64,000 nucleotides of DNA from Gilliamella sp. Pra-s52 (GCF_009795805.1 NZ_WTEY01000011.1:27655-91654); one strand, 5' to 3'. Numbered from the stretch's first letter, positions 10,409-19,648 are shown. The notes: generated by a model from the letters alone, not told the origin. A program made the numbers and translations.

Positions 10409-12424
10409 ATGATAGTGATTAAAAACAAACAGCGTGACCTTATCAGTTTATTGATTCGTTCTAAAGATCTATTCAAAAGCAGTGCGTTGCTAGCAACTGA
10501 GTTATCATTATCAGATCGTACTGTTCGCACTTATCTTAATGATTTGAAGTTTTTAATTGAAAGTCATGGTGGAGCTATTATCAGTAAACAAGGTCATGGC
10601 TATAAATTAGAGATTAAAGATAGAACAACTTTCAACTTATTTTTAATTGAGCATCATTTATTGGATCGCAATGTAGAACAAGCAAATTGTCGAGAAGCAT
10701 GTCAAAGAAAACACCATATTCTTAATTTATTATTATTAGAAAGCCAAAAAATTGATATAGAGGCATTATCTGAACAATTATTTATTAGTTCTTCTCAGCT
10801 AAATAAAGATATTTTAGAAATCAAACATCAACTCCAAGCTTACGGTCTTACTATTAAAAAAAGTCAATCCCTGATGTACGTAGAAGGAGAGGAGAAAGCA
10901 AAACGACATTTCATTTTAAGTTATTTTTTTCATGAGGAATCAATTAATTTTCTGCAAAATCTAACTTATTTAAACAAGTTCAATGATGTAATTGGTTTAG
11001 ATACCTTAACTATTATTATTTTAGATGAGTGTCGTGAGGCAAAAATAAAACTATCTGATGTAATGATGCAAAATATTGTACTACATCTGTCATTAAGTAT
11101 TAAACGTTTACAATCTGGGCTTTCTATTCAACATCTTGATATGCCACAATCGACTAAAAACACATTGGAATATCAGGTTGCTAAGAAAATTATCAATAGA
11201 GTAGAAAAGGTAATTGGTTTTTGTTTTCCCAAACAAGAACAAATGTATTTAACTTTACATTTGATTAGTAAATCAAATTTTATCCAAAATGACTTTAACT
11301 CCGAGTTATCTTTATCTTTGACTAATTTATTGTTTGAGATACAGCAAGAAACGGGATATTTATTTTTAAGCGATGAGCAATTGAAAAACGGAATTATTCA
11401 ACATTTAAAACCAATGATTGTCCGTTTAGAACAAAATATTAAATTAAAAAATCCATTGCTTGATGAAATTAAAACGAACTCTCCAGAATTGTTTGAGCTA
11501 GTTAAAAAATACCTTAACCAAATCCCTGAACTTAAAAAATTTACTATTTCTGATGATGAATGGGGTTATTTGACTTTGCACTTTTTGGCTTCGATTGAAA
11601 AACTAAAAAATGAACAAAAAGCCAAAGTACTAATTATTTGTGCAACTGGACTTGGCAGTGCTCAACTACTAAAAAATAGAGTTGAATGTGAATTTAATGA
11701 AAGAATCAAAATCGTTGCAACACAAGGATATTATGAAATTGAATCTCAAATATTAGACAAGGTCGATTTTATTATATCGTCAGTTGATCTATCGTCAAAA
11801 GTGTTTAAAGTTCCCGTTTTTCATGTCTCGGTTTTCTTTACTGAAAATGATATACAAAAAATTCGTCGTCATCTTTCGTCATCTATTATGCTTAGTTCAG
11901 TACACAAAGATCCAATATCAACATTTAAATCATCAAGCACTTTGGAGCATTTTAGTGATGTTGGTCAAATGGTAGATGATTTATCCGCTGATTATTTTTA
12001 CTGTTGCAAATACCCTCAAAGTAAAGAACAAGTGTTAGATTGTTTACTTGAGCTTTTAGCACTAAATGAAGATAACGATTATAAGCAAAAGATGATAGAG
12101 CAAATGGAAAACCGTATGCTGTTAGGCGATATTTTCTTTAGCCCAACTATCGTAGTACCACATCCAGCAATACCTATTGGGAAATTGTCTAAAATTGGCA
12201 TTGCAATTATTCCAGATGGATTATTTTGGGATCACAATTATTCAAAAATACACTTTATCTTCATGATTTCGCCTTCTATTTATCAAAATCCAACTTTATC
12301 GATGATGACAAAGGCTATTGTCAAATTGATTGATGATTTAAAAATGCAATCAAAACTATTAAGAGCAAAAAACTTTGACCAATTTAAACAACTTTTTATC
12401 CAACTTATTGAAAAAGGAGTATAG
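10409..12424 (+). CDS. LicR/BglG-type PRD transcriptional regulator with EIIB and EIIA domains
   Basis: PTS-controlled activator, probably of this operon. Domain order in about 671 residues: N-terminal HTH (RDLISLLIRSKDLFKSSALLATELSLSDRTVRTY and a second HTH around 100-140), two PTS regulation domains with histidines in NIVLHLSLSIKRL, MYLTLHLISKS and WGYLTLHFLASIEKL, an EIIB-like domain with C411 in LIICATGLGSAQ, and an EIIA-like domain with H585 in VVPHPAIPIG. The HTH start means DNA binding (LicR/MtlR/ManR class) rather than RNA antitermination. The start at 10409 is preferred; an in-frame ATG at 10382 would add nine residues, and neither has a strong ribosome site. It sits inside the operon it probably controls. 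Confidence 0.88.
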   Translation: MIVIKNKQRDLISLLIRSKDLFKSSALLATELSLSDRTVRTYLNDLKFLIESHGGAIISKQGHGYKLEIKDRTTFNLFLIEHHLLDRNVEQANCREACQRKHHILNLLLLESQKIDIEALSEQLFISSSQLNKDILEIKHQLQAYGLTIKKSQSLMYVEGEEKAKRHFILSYFFHEESINFLQNLTYLNKFNDVIGLDTLTIIILDECREAKIKLSDVMMQNIVLHLSLSIKRLQSGLSIQHLDMPQSTKNTLEYQVAKKIINRVEKVIGFCFPKQEQMYLTLHLISKSNFIQNDFNSELSLSLTNLLFEIQQETGYLFLSDEQLKNGIIQHLKPMIVRLEQNIKLKNPLLDEIKTNSPELFELVKKYLNQIPELKKFTISDDEWGYLTLHFLASIEKLKNEQKAKVLIICATGLGSAQLLKNRVECEFNERIKIVATQGYYEIESQILDKVDFIISSVDLSSKVFKVPVFHVSVFFTENDIQKIRRHLSSSIMLSSVHKDPISTFKSSSTLEHFSDVGQMVDDLSADYFYCCKYPQSKEQVLDCLLELLALNEDNDYKQKMIEQMENRMLLGDIFFSPTIVVPHPAIPIGKLSKIGIAIIPDGLFWDHNYSKIHFIFMISPSIYQNPTLSMMTKAIVKLIDDLKMQSKLLRAKNFDQFKQLFIQLIEKGV

Positions 12425-12426
12425 CA

Positions 12427-12777
12427 ATGAATGAGGAAATGAGCTCAGAGGATATTCAACTTATCGCTTTTAATATTATTTTATATAGCGGTAATGCTAA
12501 AACCAAAATCCACGATGCTTTTAAGGCAATGAGAAAAGCTGATTTTATTACTGCAAATCAGCTTCTTGAAGAAGCAAATGAACAAATCTTACAAGCACAC
12601 CACTCACAAACGCAATTACTACAAAATTATGCTAATGGCACCAAAATCACGATGGAAATTATTATGGTACATGCACAAGATCACTTAATGACAACCATGA
12701 GTTTTCGAGAAATGGCGATTGAAATGTTACACCTATATGAAAAGCATCATGAGCTAGAAATAAAACTAAAGAGTTAA
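12427..12777 (+). CDS. PTS lactose/cellobiose-family EIIA component
   Basis: Helical cytoplasmic phosphocarrier of 116 residues, accepting phosphate from HPr and giving it to EIIB. The family motif MVHAQDHLMTT contains H82, equivalent to the phosphorylated histidine of EIIA-Lac, and the conserved second histidine H86. It forms a trimer in known members, with a typical C-terminal helix (EMLHLYEKHHELE). It starts 2 bases after the regulator gene, and its AAGGAG ribosome site lies inside the end of that gene, so the two are likely coupled. Confidence 0.92.
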   Translation: MNEEMSSEDIQLIAFNIILYSGNAKTKIHDAFKAMRKADFITANQLLEEANEQILQAHHSQTQLLQNYANGTKITMEIIMVHAQDHLMTTMSFREMAIEMLHLYEKHHELEIKLKS

Positions 12778-12792
12778 ATAAGGAGTAGCATA

Positions 12793-13278
12793 ATGACAGA
12801 AAAGTTAACAATGCATAAAAAAATCAGCTTAACTAATCTCTATTTTAATCGATTTTTAATGATTCGCTATACCACCGCATTTTTTTTATTTTTGAATCTT
12901 TATTGGGCAACCTTTTTAATGGGGTCATTGTCAATGGTAGCTATTTTGCCGCTTGTTCTTTTTGTTTTAGGCATACTTACCACTTGGGAACAAATTAAAC
13001 TTTATCGAAATCATTGCAATAAATTGCCTTATGCACGGTTATTTTATCGTGTTTTAGCGGTAGTTTTTATAGCATTAATGATCACACTTTATACGCCTTT
13101 ATATCAGCTTTTTTATCCATTTTTAAAACAGACACAAGATGTATTAAATGTGTTGTTGGTATTACTAACGGTGAGTTTAATTATAACGCTTTTAATGCTT
13201 AAAAAGTTAAATAATATTCAACATAATCGAGATCAGCATTTTAAAAGAATCCAAGCTTATGAAGAATTTATTAATTAA
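12793..13278 (+). CDS. Small membrane protein of unknown function in PTS operon
   Basis: I do not recognise a family for this 161-residue protein. It has a basic N-terminus, then membrane segments around residues 26-60 (probably two, FFLFLNLYWATFLMG and LSMVAILPLVLFVLGIL), 85-110 (VLAVVFIALMITLYT) and 115-140 (VLNVLLVLLTVSLIITLLML), and a basic C-terminal tail, which suggests four helices. It lies between EIIA and EIIC genes with normal ribosome sites (AAGGAG 12 bases upstream) and 15-base gaps, so it is co-expressed with the transporter. A role as accessory or assembly factor of the EIIC is possible but unsupported. Confidence 0.75.
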   Translation: MTEKLTMHKKISLTNLYFNRFLMIRYTTAFFLFLNLYWATFLMGSLSMVAILPLVLFVLGILTTWEQIKLYRNHCNKLPYARLFYRVLAVVFIALMITLYTPLYQLFYPFLKQTQDVLNVLLVLLTVSLIITLLMLKKLNNIQHNRDQHFKRIQAYEEFIN

Positions 13279-13292
13279 ATGAGGATATCAAA

Positions 13293-14642
13293 ATGAATAC
13301 AGGATTTGTTATTTTACAAAAATATCTGATGACGCCTATGGCGAAAATATCGCAATTTAAAATTGTTCGAGCCGTAATGGCTGCGGGCATGGCATCTGTA
13401 CCTTTTTCTATTGTTGGTTCCATGTTTTTGGTATTCAACACGTTACCAATGACATTTACTGGATTAGAAGGTTTTTTTGAAAATACTTTTTTTAGAGTTA
13501 GCGATCTTTATATGATTGCCAATACTGCAACAATTGGTATTTTAGCCCTTTATTTTAACTTTGTTGTTGGTTATGAACTAACTAAAATCGAAGCAGAAGA
13601 AACAGGTCTTAAAGTGAATGCACTTAATGGTGCGATGTTATCGGTCTTTGCCTTTTTTATGACTTTGCCAGAATTAGTTATGCAAAATGGAGTGATTACT
13701 TTACTTAATGATGAAACTAATTTAGTTTTTAATGGATTACGTTTAAAACCATTTGTCTTTAGGTTGGGGACATCCGGTATATTTATTGCAATAGTTATGG
13801 CTATTGTGGCGACTCATCTCTATTTTTTATGCGTGAGGCGAAACTGGGTTGTAAAAATGCCAGAAACCGTGCCATTAGGTGTTTCACGATCGTTTACCGC
13901 ACTAATTCCAACTTTTGTAATTGCTTTTTTTGTAATTATTCTTAATGGTATTTTCATTTATTTTGGCACGGATATTTTTAATATTATTGCCGTGCCATTT
14001 GCCTTTGTGACCAACCTTACAAAAAGTTGGTTAGGTATTATGGTTATTCTATTTTTAATCCATGCGCTATGGGTAGTTGGGATCCATGGTGCAAGTATTA
14101 TTGGGGCTTTTATCACCCCAATTATGTTAACTAATATGACTGAAAATACGGTTGGAGCACATATTCCTTTTGCAGGTGAGTTTAATAATTCACTTGTGAT
14201 TTTAGGTGGTTCAGGTTCCACCTTGTTAATGACATTTTTTATTGCTTTTTGCGCTAAATCTAGTCAGCTAAAAATTTTAGGGCGAGCTTCTGCTGTGCCA
14301 GCAATATTTAATATTAACGAACCAGTTATTTTTGGTATGCCGATTGTGTACAATCCTTATTTAGCACTTCCTTTTTTCTTAGCACCCATGGTGTGTGGTA
14401 CGTTAGGTTATTTTGCTATCAATACTGGTTTTATTCATCCTATCATCGCATTAATTCCATGGCCATCTCCAATGGGATTAGGTGCTTTTATTAGTACTGG
14501 TGGTGATTACAAAGCTATTTTTGTTGCTATCTTGTCGGCGATTTTAGCACTTGTGATTTATCTTCCTTTTGTAAAACTCTATGACAATAAACTTTATAAA
14601 GAAGAGCAAGGTAAATCGGAAGGGAAAATAGAAACAGCTTAG
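13293..14642 (+). CDS. PTS cellobiose/beta-glucoside-family EIIC permease
   Basis: Integral membrane channel of 449 residues, belonging to the lactose/cellobiose EIIC family (CelB/ChbC-like), which moves the sugar across the inner membrane while EIIB phosphorylates it. Family features are visible: FKIVRAVMAAGMASVPFSIVGS near the start, IHALWVVGIHGASIIGAFITPI in the middle, and the substrate-site segment PAIFNINEPVIFGMPIVYNPYL near residues 335-355. About ten hydrophobic helices are seen. It is the last gene of the operon and is followed by a strong terminator. The sugar is inferred as a beta-glucoside from the GH1 partner. Confidence 0.92.
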   Translation: MNTGFVILQKYLMTPMAKISQFKIVRAVMAAGMASVPFSIVGSMFLVFNTLPMTFTGLEGFFENTFFRVSDLYMIANTATIGILALYFNFVVGYELTKIEAEETGLKVNALNGAMLSVFAFFMTLPELVMQNGVITLLNDETNLVFNGLRLKPFVFRLGTSGIFIAIVMAIVATHLYFLCVRRNWVVKMPETVPLGVSRSFTALIPTFVIAFFVIILNGIFIYFGTDIFNIIAVPFAFVTNLTKSWLGIMVILFLIHALWVVGIHGASIIGAFITPIMLTNMTENTVGAHIPFAGEFNNSLVILGGSGSTLLMTFFIAFCAKSSQLKILGRASAVPAIFNINEPVIFGMPIVYNPYLALPFFLAPMVCGTLGYFAINTGFIHPIIALIPWPSPMGLGAFISTGGDYKAIFVAILSAILALVIYLPFVKLYDNKLYKEEQGKSEGKIETA

Positions 14643-14660
14643 TTTTATAATGATTTATAT

Positions 14661-14704
14661 AAGAGCGTATATACTTTAATCAAGTTAATTACGCTCTTTT
14701 TTAT
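14661..14704 (+). terminator. Terminator of the beta-glucoside PTS operon
   Basis: AAGAGCGTA (14661-14669) pairs with TACGCTCTT (14690-14698), followed by a T-rich tract. It lies 18 bases after the EIIC stop. Confidence 0.85.
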
Positions 14705-14908
14705 TTTTAACTTCAAACAAAAATAAACGGCACGTTAGGTCATACATATTCTAATTTAATTTTGTATAAATTTTGATCATGACTTTGGTTTTTTATGTTA
14801 TAGTGAGAATTCCCCCTTTCAACCAAGTACTGCATTATATTATTCATAGTTTGATGTATTTTTATTCTGCGTAATAAGGTTAAATAATATTTCTATTAGG
14901 AGGTAAAA

Positions 14909-16612
14909 ATGCCCTACACTAAACATAACTTGATTAAGTCTTTATTTTTTATTGTTTTTATTTTAATAAATCAACAAGTTCTTGCTGACGAAAACATAAA
15001 ACAAAAATTAGAAGCTGGCGCAGTGGCTTCGCCCGATTATTATGGTGCAATGGCTGCACAGGAAATATTAAAAAAGGGGGGCAATGCGGCTGATGCAGCA
15101 GTTGCTACTGCTTTTGCGCTTGCTGTGACTTATCCTGAAGCGGGTAATATTGGTGGTGGCGGTTTTATGACTCTTTGGATGGATGGACAGCCTTATTTTA
15201 TTGATTATAGAGAGGTTGCACCCGCTCAAGCTAATAAAGATATGTATCTTGATGAGCATAAAGATGTGATCCCTAATTTAAGTTTATATTCTCACAAAGC
15301 ATCAGGCGTTCCAGGAACTGTTGCAGGTATGTGGGCTGTACATCAACGTTTTGGTAAATTATCTTGGAAAGATGTCATGGCACCAGCTATTCATTTTGCC
15401 AATGAAGGATTTACTGTAGATAAACAACTTATTAAACGTTATCAAGAAACATTAGAGGTGGCACCTGCTAATGGTCACTTTAAGCAATATTTTGGTTCTA
15501 TGCAAGCAGGAAAGCTATTTAAACAACCTGAACTTGGCAAAGTATTAGAGCGTATTGCAAATCAAGGTAGTGATGGTTTTTATAAAGGTGAAACAGCTAA
15601 GTTAGTAGCCCAACAAATGAAAGAAAATGATGGACTAATTAGCGAAAATGATCTGGCAAATTATCAAGCTAAATGGCGTACACCTTTAGTTGCTAATTGG
15701 CAAAATATGAAGGTTGTTACTGCACCACCACCAAGTTCTGGCGGTGTTGGTTTGATTCAACTATTATTAATGAAACAAGACCTTGCTAAAGATTTTAAAA
15801 ATGTAAAAGTAAATTCAGCACAATATATTCACTTATTGGCCGAAATCGAAAAACGTGTTTTTGCTGATCGCGCTGAATATATGGGAGATCCTGATTTTAT
15901 TACTGTTCCTGTAGAGAAATTAATTGATCCTAATTATGTTGAAGAAAGAGCGAAACAAGTTAATCCAAAAGCGATTTCTGTTACTGAACAAGTTAAACCT
16001 GGTTTAGATAATGATCGTGAAAAATTACAGACAACCCATTTTTCGATTATCGATAAATGGGGTAATGCGGTATCAAATACTTACACACTCAATGGTTGGT
16101 TTGGCTCTGCAGTTGTCGTAAAAGGAACAGGTATTATACTAAATAATGAAATGGATGATTTCAGTAGTAAACCTGGTGTGGCGAATCAATTTGGCGTGGT
16201 TGGTAAAGATGCCAATGCGATAGAGCCTAATAAACGTCCGTTATCTTCAATGACGCCGAGTATTTTTATTAAAAATAACGATGTAGCGATGGTTATTGGT
16301 ACACCGGGTGGCTCAAGAATTTTTACATCAATATTCCAAGTTGTCACCAATGTTTTTGATAATCATATGTCATTAAAAGCAGCAATCGATGCTCCTCGGT
16401 ATCATCATCAACTATTGCCAGCTAATCTAATTTTTATTGAACGCTTTCAAAATAAAGTGCCCGAAGAGTTAAAAGACAAACTTAAACAGATGGGTTATCA
16501 TTTTAAACAGCAAGATTTTAGTGGTGATATTCAAGCTATAAAAATTACTGATAATAAACTCGAAGCTGTATCGGATATTCGAGGTAGAGGTAAATCAATT
16601 ATTGTAAAATAG
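14909..16612 (+). CDS. ggt: Gamma-glutamyltranspeptidase precursor
   Basis: Periplasmic N-terminal nucleophile hydrolase that cleaves glutathione and gamma-glutamyl peptides and transfers the glutamyl group. The 567-residue precursor starts with a signal peptide (about residues 1-26, ending in VLA). The large subunit begins with the family segment GGNAADAAVATAFALAVTYPE and GNIGGGGFM. Autocleavage is expected before T375 in TTHFSIIDKWGNAVS, giving a small subunit with the nucleophilic threonine at its N-terminus; TPGGSRIF near 470 is the conserved substrate-binding loop. An AGGAGG ribosome site precedes the ATG. It stands alone and ends in a terminator copied from the rplI region. Confidence 0.95.
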   Translation: MPYTKHNLIKSLFFIVFILINQQVLADENIKQKLEAGAVASPDYYGAMAAQEILKKGGNAADAAVATAFALAVTYPEAGNIGGGGFMTLWMDGQPYFIDYREVAPAQANKDMYLDEHKDVIPNLSLYSHKASGVPGTVAGMWAVHQRFGKLSWKDVMAPAIHFANEGFTVDKQLIKRYQETLEVAPANGHFKQYFGSMQAGKLFKQPELGKVLERIANQGSDGFYKGETAKLVAQQMKENDGLISENDLANYQAKWRTPLVANWQNMKVVTAPPPSSGGVGLIQLLLMKQDLAKDFKNVKVNSAQYIHLLAEIEKRVFADRAEYMGDPDFITVPVEKLIDPNYVEERAKQVNPKAISVTEQVKPGLDNDREKLQTTHFSIIDKWGNAVSNTYTLNGWFGSAVVVKGTGIILNNEMDDFSSKPGVANQFGVVGKDANAIEPNKRPLSSMTPSIFIKNNDVAMVIGTPGGSRIFTSIFQVVTNVFDNHMSLKAAIDAPRYHHQLLPANLIFIERFQNKVPEELKDKLKQMGYHFKQQDFSGDIQAIKITDNKLEAVSDIRGRGKSIIVK

Positions 16613-16700
16613 ATAATAAAAACCCGTCATAATGACGGGTTTTTTGTGTTTGTTGTTTGATGATTATTCAGGAATAATATCAACAATAACCTTAGCAAAT
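16613..16700 (-). pseudogene. Duplicated 3' end of rplI with its terminator (remnant)
   Basis: This segment aligns over about 88 bases with 18891-18980, the real rplI 3' end and its terminator, with only about eight differences. On the minus strand it still encodes the last 11 residues of L9 ([11 protein letters not shown]) and the stop. Homology stops sharply at 16700. The copy is in the same orientation as the real rplI, so the two copies form direct repeats about 2.3 kb apart flanking the hydrolase, chaB and yciI-like genes. The terminator inside it now serves ggt. Confidence 0.8.
16618..16645 (+). terminator. Terminator of ggt
   Basis: AACCCGTCAT and ATGACGGGTT (16621-16630 with 16632-16641) form a stem followed by TTTTT. 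The sequence is nearly identical to the rplI terminator at 18901-18920. Confidence 0.85.
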
Positions 16701-16872
16701 TGGGTTAAACAAGTATCGGTATAATAGTTATTATTTCAATATTTAGATACCAAGGCTTAGCCTATATTGGCAAAACAATCAGCCTAGATAAGTGTGTTGA
16801 GGAGGAAAACAAAATAGTCGAATGGAAAATGAAAAGACATTTTGTTGTTAATTTAAATAAATAAGATAAATC

Positions 16873-16900
16873 CAGACTAGCATGTATTATAGCTAGTCTG
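16873..16900. terminator. Hairpin after the alpha/beta hydrolase gene
   Basis: CAGACTAGC (16873-16881) pairs with GCTAGTCTG (16892-16900) over 9 bp, 16 bases past the hydrolase stop on the minus strand. The T tract is weak, so termination efficiency is uncertain. Between 16700 and 16872 no gene or other clear signal is seen. Confidence 0.55.
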
Positions 16901-16915
16901 TTTAGGTTATTTAAC

Positions 16916-17905
16916 TTAAAGTGAATCTTCTATCTTTTTAATGTCTTCTTGCGTAAAAGTAATGTTTGTCTTTTCACTAGTATCGTTAATTATCTTTTGA
17001 CTAATTAACTCGGTGATTGGGTAGATAATAGTAAAATGATCGCCACCTTTAATCATATTTGAGTAAAAAGGAATATTTTTATCTTTTGCCATAGACGATA
17101 GAATATTGAAGTCTGTGCTGTAATATTTTTCACCTTCAAAGTAAAAAGTAGGTGTTTTGATTGATTCAATAAAAAAGCCGAGTGATCTAAGTTTAAATTC
17201 TTCGGCGTTAGTTGTATCAAAAGGCAAGAATGACATATCAGCGTTACCCCACCATTTTTTGACATCACTTACACCACCCAAAGAAAAGATAGCCCTAAAT
17301 CCTGTTAAAAGTTCGCTAGTTAATAAAACGCGAGTACCACCAGTGCTATGCCCTGCTAGGTAAATTCTATTAGCATCAACATAAGGTTGGGCTGCTAAAA
17401 ATTGACGAGCTTTTTCTAAATCATCAATTTCGCCAAAAAACATCTCGTCTTGTCCAGGATTACCACTTTCACCTCTAAAGCTTGGTAACATTAGAATTAA
17501 TCCAGCTTTTCGAAAGGCACTACCAGTTTGATCGTTTGTTTTTGGTGCAGGAGACCAAAAATCATCACCTCCCTGTCCACCAAATCCGCCACTAATCCAA
17601 ATCACGGCAGGATGTTTTTTTCCATCTTTAGGATCTGGTGTTAAATACGCTGACATATCACCATCTTTTGCTGGATAATAGACTAATGAAAAAATATCTT
17701 TAGGTGGAATAGGTGGTTTTTCATTATAATCCTTTGGATTGACAATTTTAGTTTTAAAGTTAGTTCTTGCTTCTTGCAAACTAACTCTGCTTTGATGTAT
17801 TGCGTTTGATTTTTCAAATGAATTATTAGCGAGTATTGATAATGGAAATAGAGCTATAGCAATAACAGCAGTACGAATAATTGTGCGTGTGTTTTTTTTA
17901 ATCAT
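16916..17905 (-). CDS. Exported alpha/beta hydrolase (prolyl oligopeptidase/dienelactone hydrolase-like)
   Basis: Serine hydrolase of 329 residues with an N-terminal signal peptide (basic MIKKNTRTIIR, hydrophobic core, cleavage probably near residue 27), so likely periplasmic. The oxyanion segment VIWISGGFGGQGG and the nucleophile elbow LAGHSTGG with S187 identify the alpha/beta fold; H in GGDHFTIIYP near the C-terminus is the probable catalytic histidine. Substrate is unknown; peptidase or esterase activity are both possible. A good AAGGAAAG ribosome site precedes the ATG. It lies between the two rplI-end direct repeats. Confidence 0.8.
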   Translation of the reverse strand: MIKKNTRTIIRTAVIAIALFPLSILANNSFEKSNAIHQSRVSLQEARTNFKTKIVNPKDYNEKPPIPPKDIFSLVYYPAKDGDMSAYLTPDPKDGKKHPAVIWISGGFGGQGGDDFWSPAPKTNDQTGSAFRKAGLILMLPSFRGESGNPGQDEMFFGEIDDLEKARQFLAAQPYVDANRIYLAGHSTGGTRVLLTSELLTGFRAIFSLGGVSDVKKWWGNADMSFLPFDTTNAEEFKLRSLGFFIESIKTPTFYFEGEKYYSTDFNILSSMAKDKNIPFYSNMIKGGDHFTIIYPITELISQKIINDTSEKTNITFTQEDIKKIEDSL

Positions 17906-18095
17906 TTCTTTCCTTAAATCTTTAATTTTAATGAAAAATATCTTATAAAATAAGACAGTATATTTTAGGCATTTTTAGTTCTTTAGCAATAAATAGATAT
18001 AGGTATGGTAATGAAGTAAGTAAAATATTGTTACTTTTCCTGTTATCATTTTAAATGTTTCACCTTCAAAACTAAATTATGAGGAGGAATATGAT

Positions 18096-18323
18096 ATGCC
18101 ATATAAAAAACGTGAAGATTTACCTGATTCAGTGCGCCATGTTTTACCTGAACATGCGCAGGATATTTTTAAGGAAGCGTTTAATAGTGCGATTAAAGAA
18201 TACCAAGATCCACGTAAACGGCGTGATAATAGCAATCCTGAAACAATTGTTTTTAAAGTGGCTTGGGCGGCTGTTGAAAAGGTTTACCACAAAGATGAAG
18301 AGGGTAAATGGGTGGCTAAATAG
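18096..18323 (+). CDS. chaB: ChaB-family protein
   Basis: A 75-residue cytoplasmic protein of the ChaB family (E. coli ChaB is the same size), named from its neighbour, the ChaA cation antiporter, though its role is not well established. MPYKKREDLPDSVRHVLPEHAQDIFKEAF matches the family's start, and ETIVFKVAWAAVEKVYHK its helical end. GAGGAGG lies a few bases upstream of the ATG. A longer overlapping frame at 18079 is a shadow. No chaA or chaC gene is nearby. Confidence 0.9.
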   Translation: MPYKKREDLPDSVRHVLPEHAQDIFKEAFNSAIKEYQDPRKRRDNSNPETIVFKVAWAAVEKVYHKDEEGKWVAK

Positions 18324-18432
18324 TTGAGTAGTAACCATAAATTGCTAATTATAAATAATGGATTTATAATCAATTTGATTAATAATTTGAGCTGTTTATA
18401 GGGCTGGTTTTGTATATTATGGAGATCTTATT

Positions 18433-18717
18433 ATGTTCGTATTTACTCTCACCTATATTAAACCCATTAATGAAGTTGAAAAATATTTACAGCAGCATAT
18501 TGCGTATTTTAAAGATTATTATCACTCAGGACATTTTATTGCATCAGGACGAAAAGTGCCTCGTACGGGTGGTGTGATTCTTTGTCGTGCTGAGAATAAA
18601 GAACAAGCACTTGCAATATTGCAAAAAGATCCATTCTATATTCAGCAAATTGCTAAGTATGATATTATTGAATTTGTACCGTCAAAACATGCCAAGGGTT
18701 TCGAGGCGTTTATTTAA
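18433..18717 (+). CDS. YciI-family protein
   Basis: A 94-residue ferredoxin-fold-like protein of the YCII family. The family pattern is visible: FVFTLTYIKPINEVEKYLQQHIAYFKDYYHSGHFIASG at the start (conserved histidine H22 and the SG turn), then GGVILCRAENKEQALAILQKDPF, a typical second half with an aspartate. Members are small dimeric proteins often of unknown function, some with dehydrochlorinase-like or stress roles. It follows chaB by about 110 bases and could share its transcript. It is close to E. coli YciI in length. Confidence 0.85.
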   Translation: MFVFTLTYIKPINEVEKYLQQHIAYFKDYYHSGHFIASGRKVPRTGGVILCRAENKEQALAILQKDPFYIQQIAKYDIIEFVPSKHAKGFEAFI

Positions 18718-18890
18718 TAATCTTTGCTTGAAATATTTGAACTTCAGTATTCAATTTCGTATTGAAACCTCTTCTTTAATATTATAAAAATTGGCTGATT
18801 TAATAAATCCGCTGAATCCACAATTAGATGTGATCAATATTTAAATAAGCTAATTTTTATGAATCTAAAATAACAATTTTTTATATATTA

Positions 18891-18922
18891 ACAATAAAAA
18901 AACCCGTCATGATGACGGGTTT
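18891..18922 (-). terminator. Terminator of the rpsF-priB-rpsR-rplI operon
   Basis: AACCCGTCAT / ATGACGGGTT (18901-18910 with 18911-18921) with a T tract on the minus strand, 25 bases after the rplI stop. The mirrored T tract on the plus strand means it can also end the yciI-like transcript. Confidence 0.9.
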
Positions 18923-18944
18923 TTTTGTATTTATTATTGGATGA

Positions 18945-19394
18945 TTATTCAGGAATAATATCAACAATAACTTTAGCAAAAGCTTCGCTGTGTACTTGGA
19001 ATAACACTTCGTGTTCACCAGTTGTACGTAATACACCATTTGGTAAGCGAACTTCGCTTTTTGATACTTGAATACCACGAGCTTTAACTGCATCAGCGAT
19101 ATCACGCGTACCGATTGAACCAAATAATTTACCTTCATCACCAGCTTTAGAAGTAATAGTTACTTTACCAAGTGCATTGATTTGAGCAACGCGTTCTTCA
19201 GCTGCTTTTAAAGTTTCAGCAAGTTTTGCTTCTAATTCAGCACGACGAGCTTCAAAAAATTCGATGTTCTTTTTAGTCGCTGCTACTGCTTTACCTTGTG
19301 GAATCAGAAAGTTACGCGCATAACCCGCTTTAACATTAACTTGATCACCTAAGCTGCCTAAATTAGCAACTTTGTCGAGTAAAATAATTTGCAT
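18945..19394 (-). CDS. rplI: 50S ribosomal protein L9
   Basis: Structural protein of the large ribosomal subunit near the L1 stalk. The 149-residue length matches enterobacterial L9. The N-terminal 23S-binding domain shows the signature [36 protein letters not shown]; a long connecting helix (about 45-75) and the C-terminal domain ([15 protein letters not shown]) follow. It is the last gene of the rpsF operon, 22 bases after rpsR, with a terminator just downstream. Its last 11 codons and terminator are duplicated at 16613-16700. Confidence 0.98.
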   Translation of the reverse strand: MQIILLDKVANLGSLGDQVNVKAGYARNFLIPQGKAVAATKKNIEFFEARRAELEAKLAETLKAAEERVAQINALGKVTITSKAGDEGKLFGSIGTRDIADAVKARGIQVSKSEVRLPNGVLRTTGEHEVLFQVHSEAFAKVIVDIIPE

Positions 19395-19416
19395 TATATG
19401 TTCCCTCTGTTGCTAA

Positions 19417-19644
19417 TTACTGATGGTTGTCAGTGTATGGTAATAATGCCAAGTAACGAGCGCGTTTGATTGCGCGAGCTAGTTGACGTTGGTATTTTGC
19501 GCTAGTACCTGTGATACGGCTTGGTACAATTTTACCACTTTCTGTGATATAGCTTTTTAATAAAGAAACATCTTTATAATCAATTTCTTTAACGCCTTCT
19601 GCAGTAAAACGGCAGAATTTGCGACGACGGAAATAACGTGCCAT
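19417..19644 (-). CDS. rpsR: 30S ribosomal protein S18
   Basis: Small-subunit protein that binds as a heterodimer with S6 on the platform. At 75 residues it has the standard length and signatures: [15 protein letters not shown] at the start, [33 protein letters not shown] at the end. It lies between priB and rplI in the classic enterobacterial order. A ribosome site (AGGAGAAT, read on the minus strand) sits within the short priB-rpsR gap. Confidence 0.98.
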   Translation of the reverse strand: MARYFRRRKFCRFTAEGVKEIDYKDVSLLKSYITESGKIVPSRITGTSAKYQRQLARAIKRARYLALLPYTDNHQ

Positions 19645-19648
19645 TTGG

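Noticed and set aside
18079..18327. 82-codon frame overlapping chaB in another phase
   Set aside because: The ChaB frame has the family sequence and a properly spaced ribosome site; this one is its shadow.
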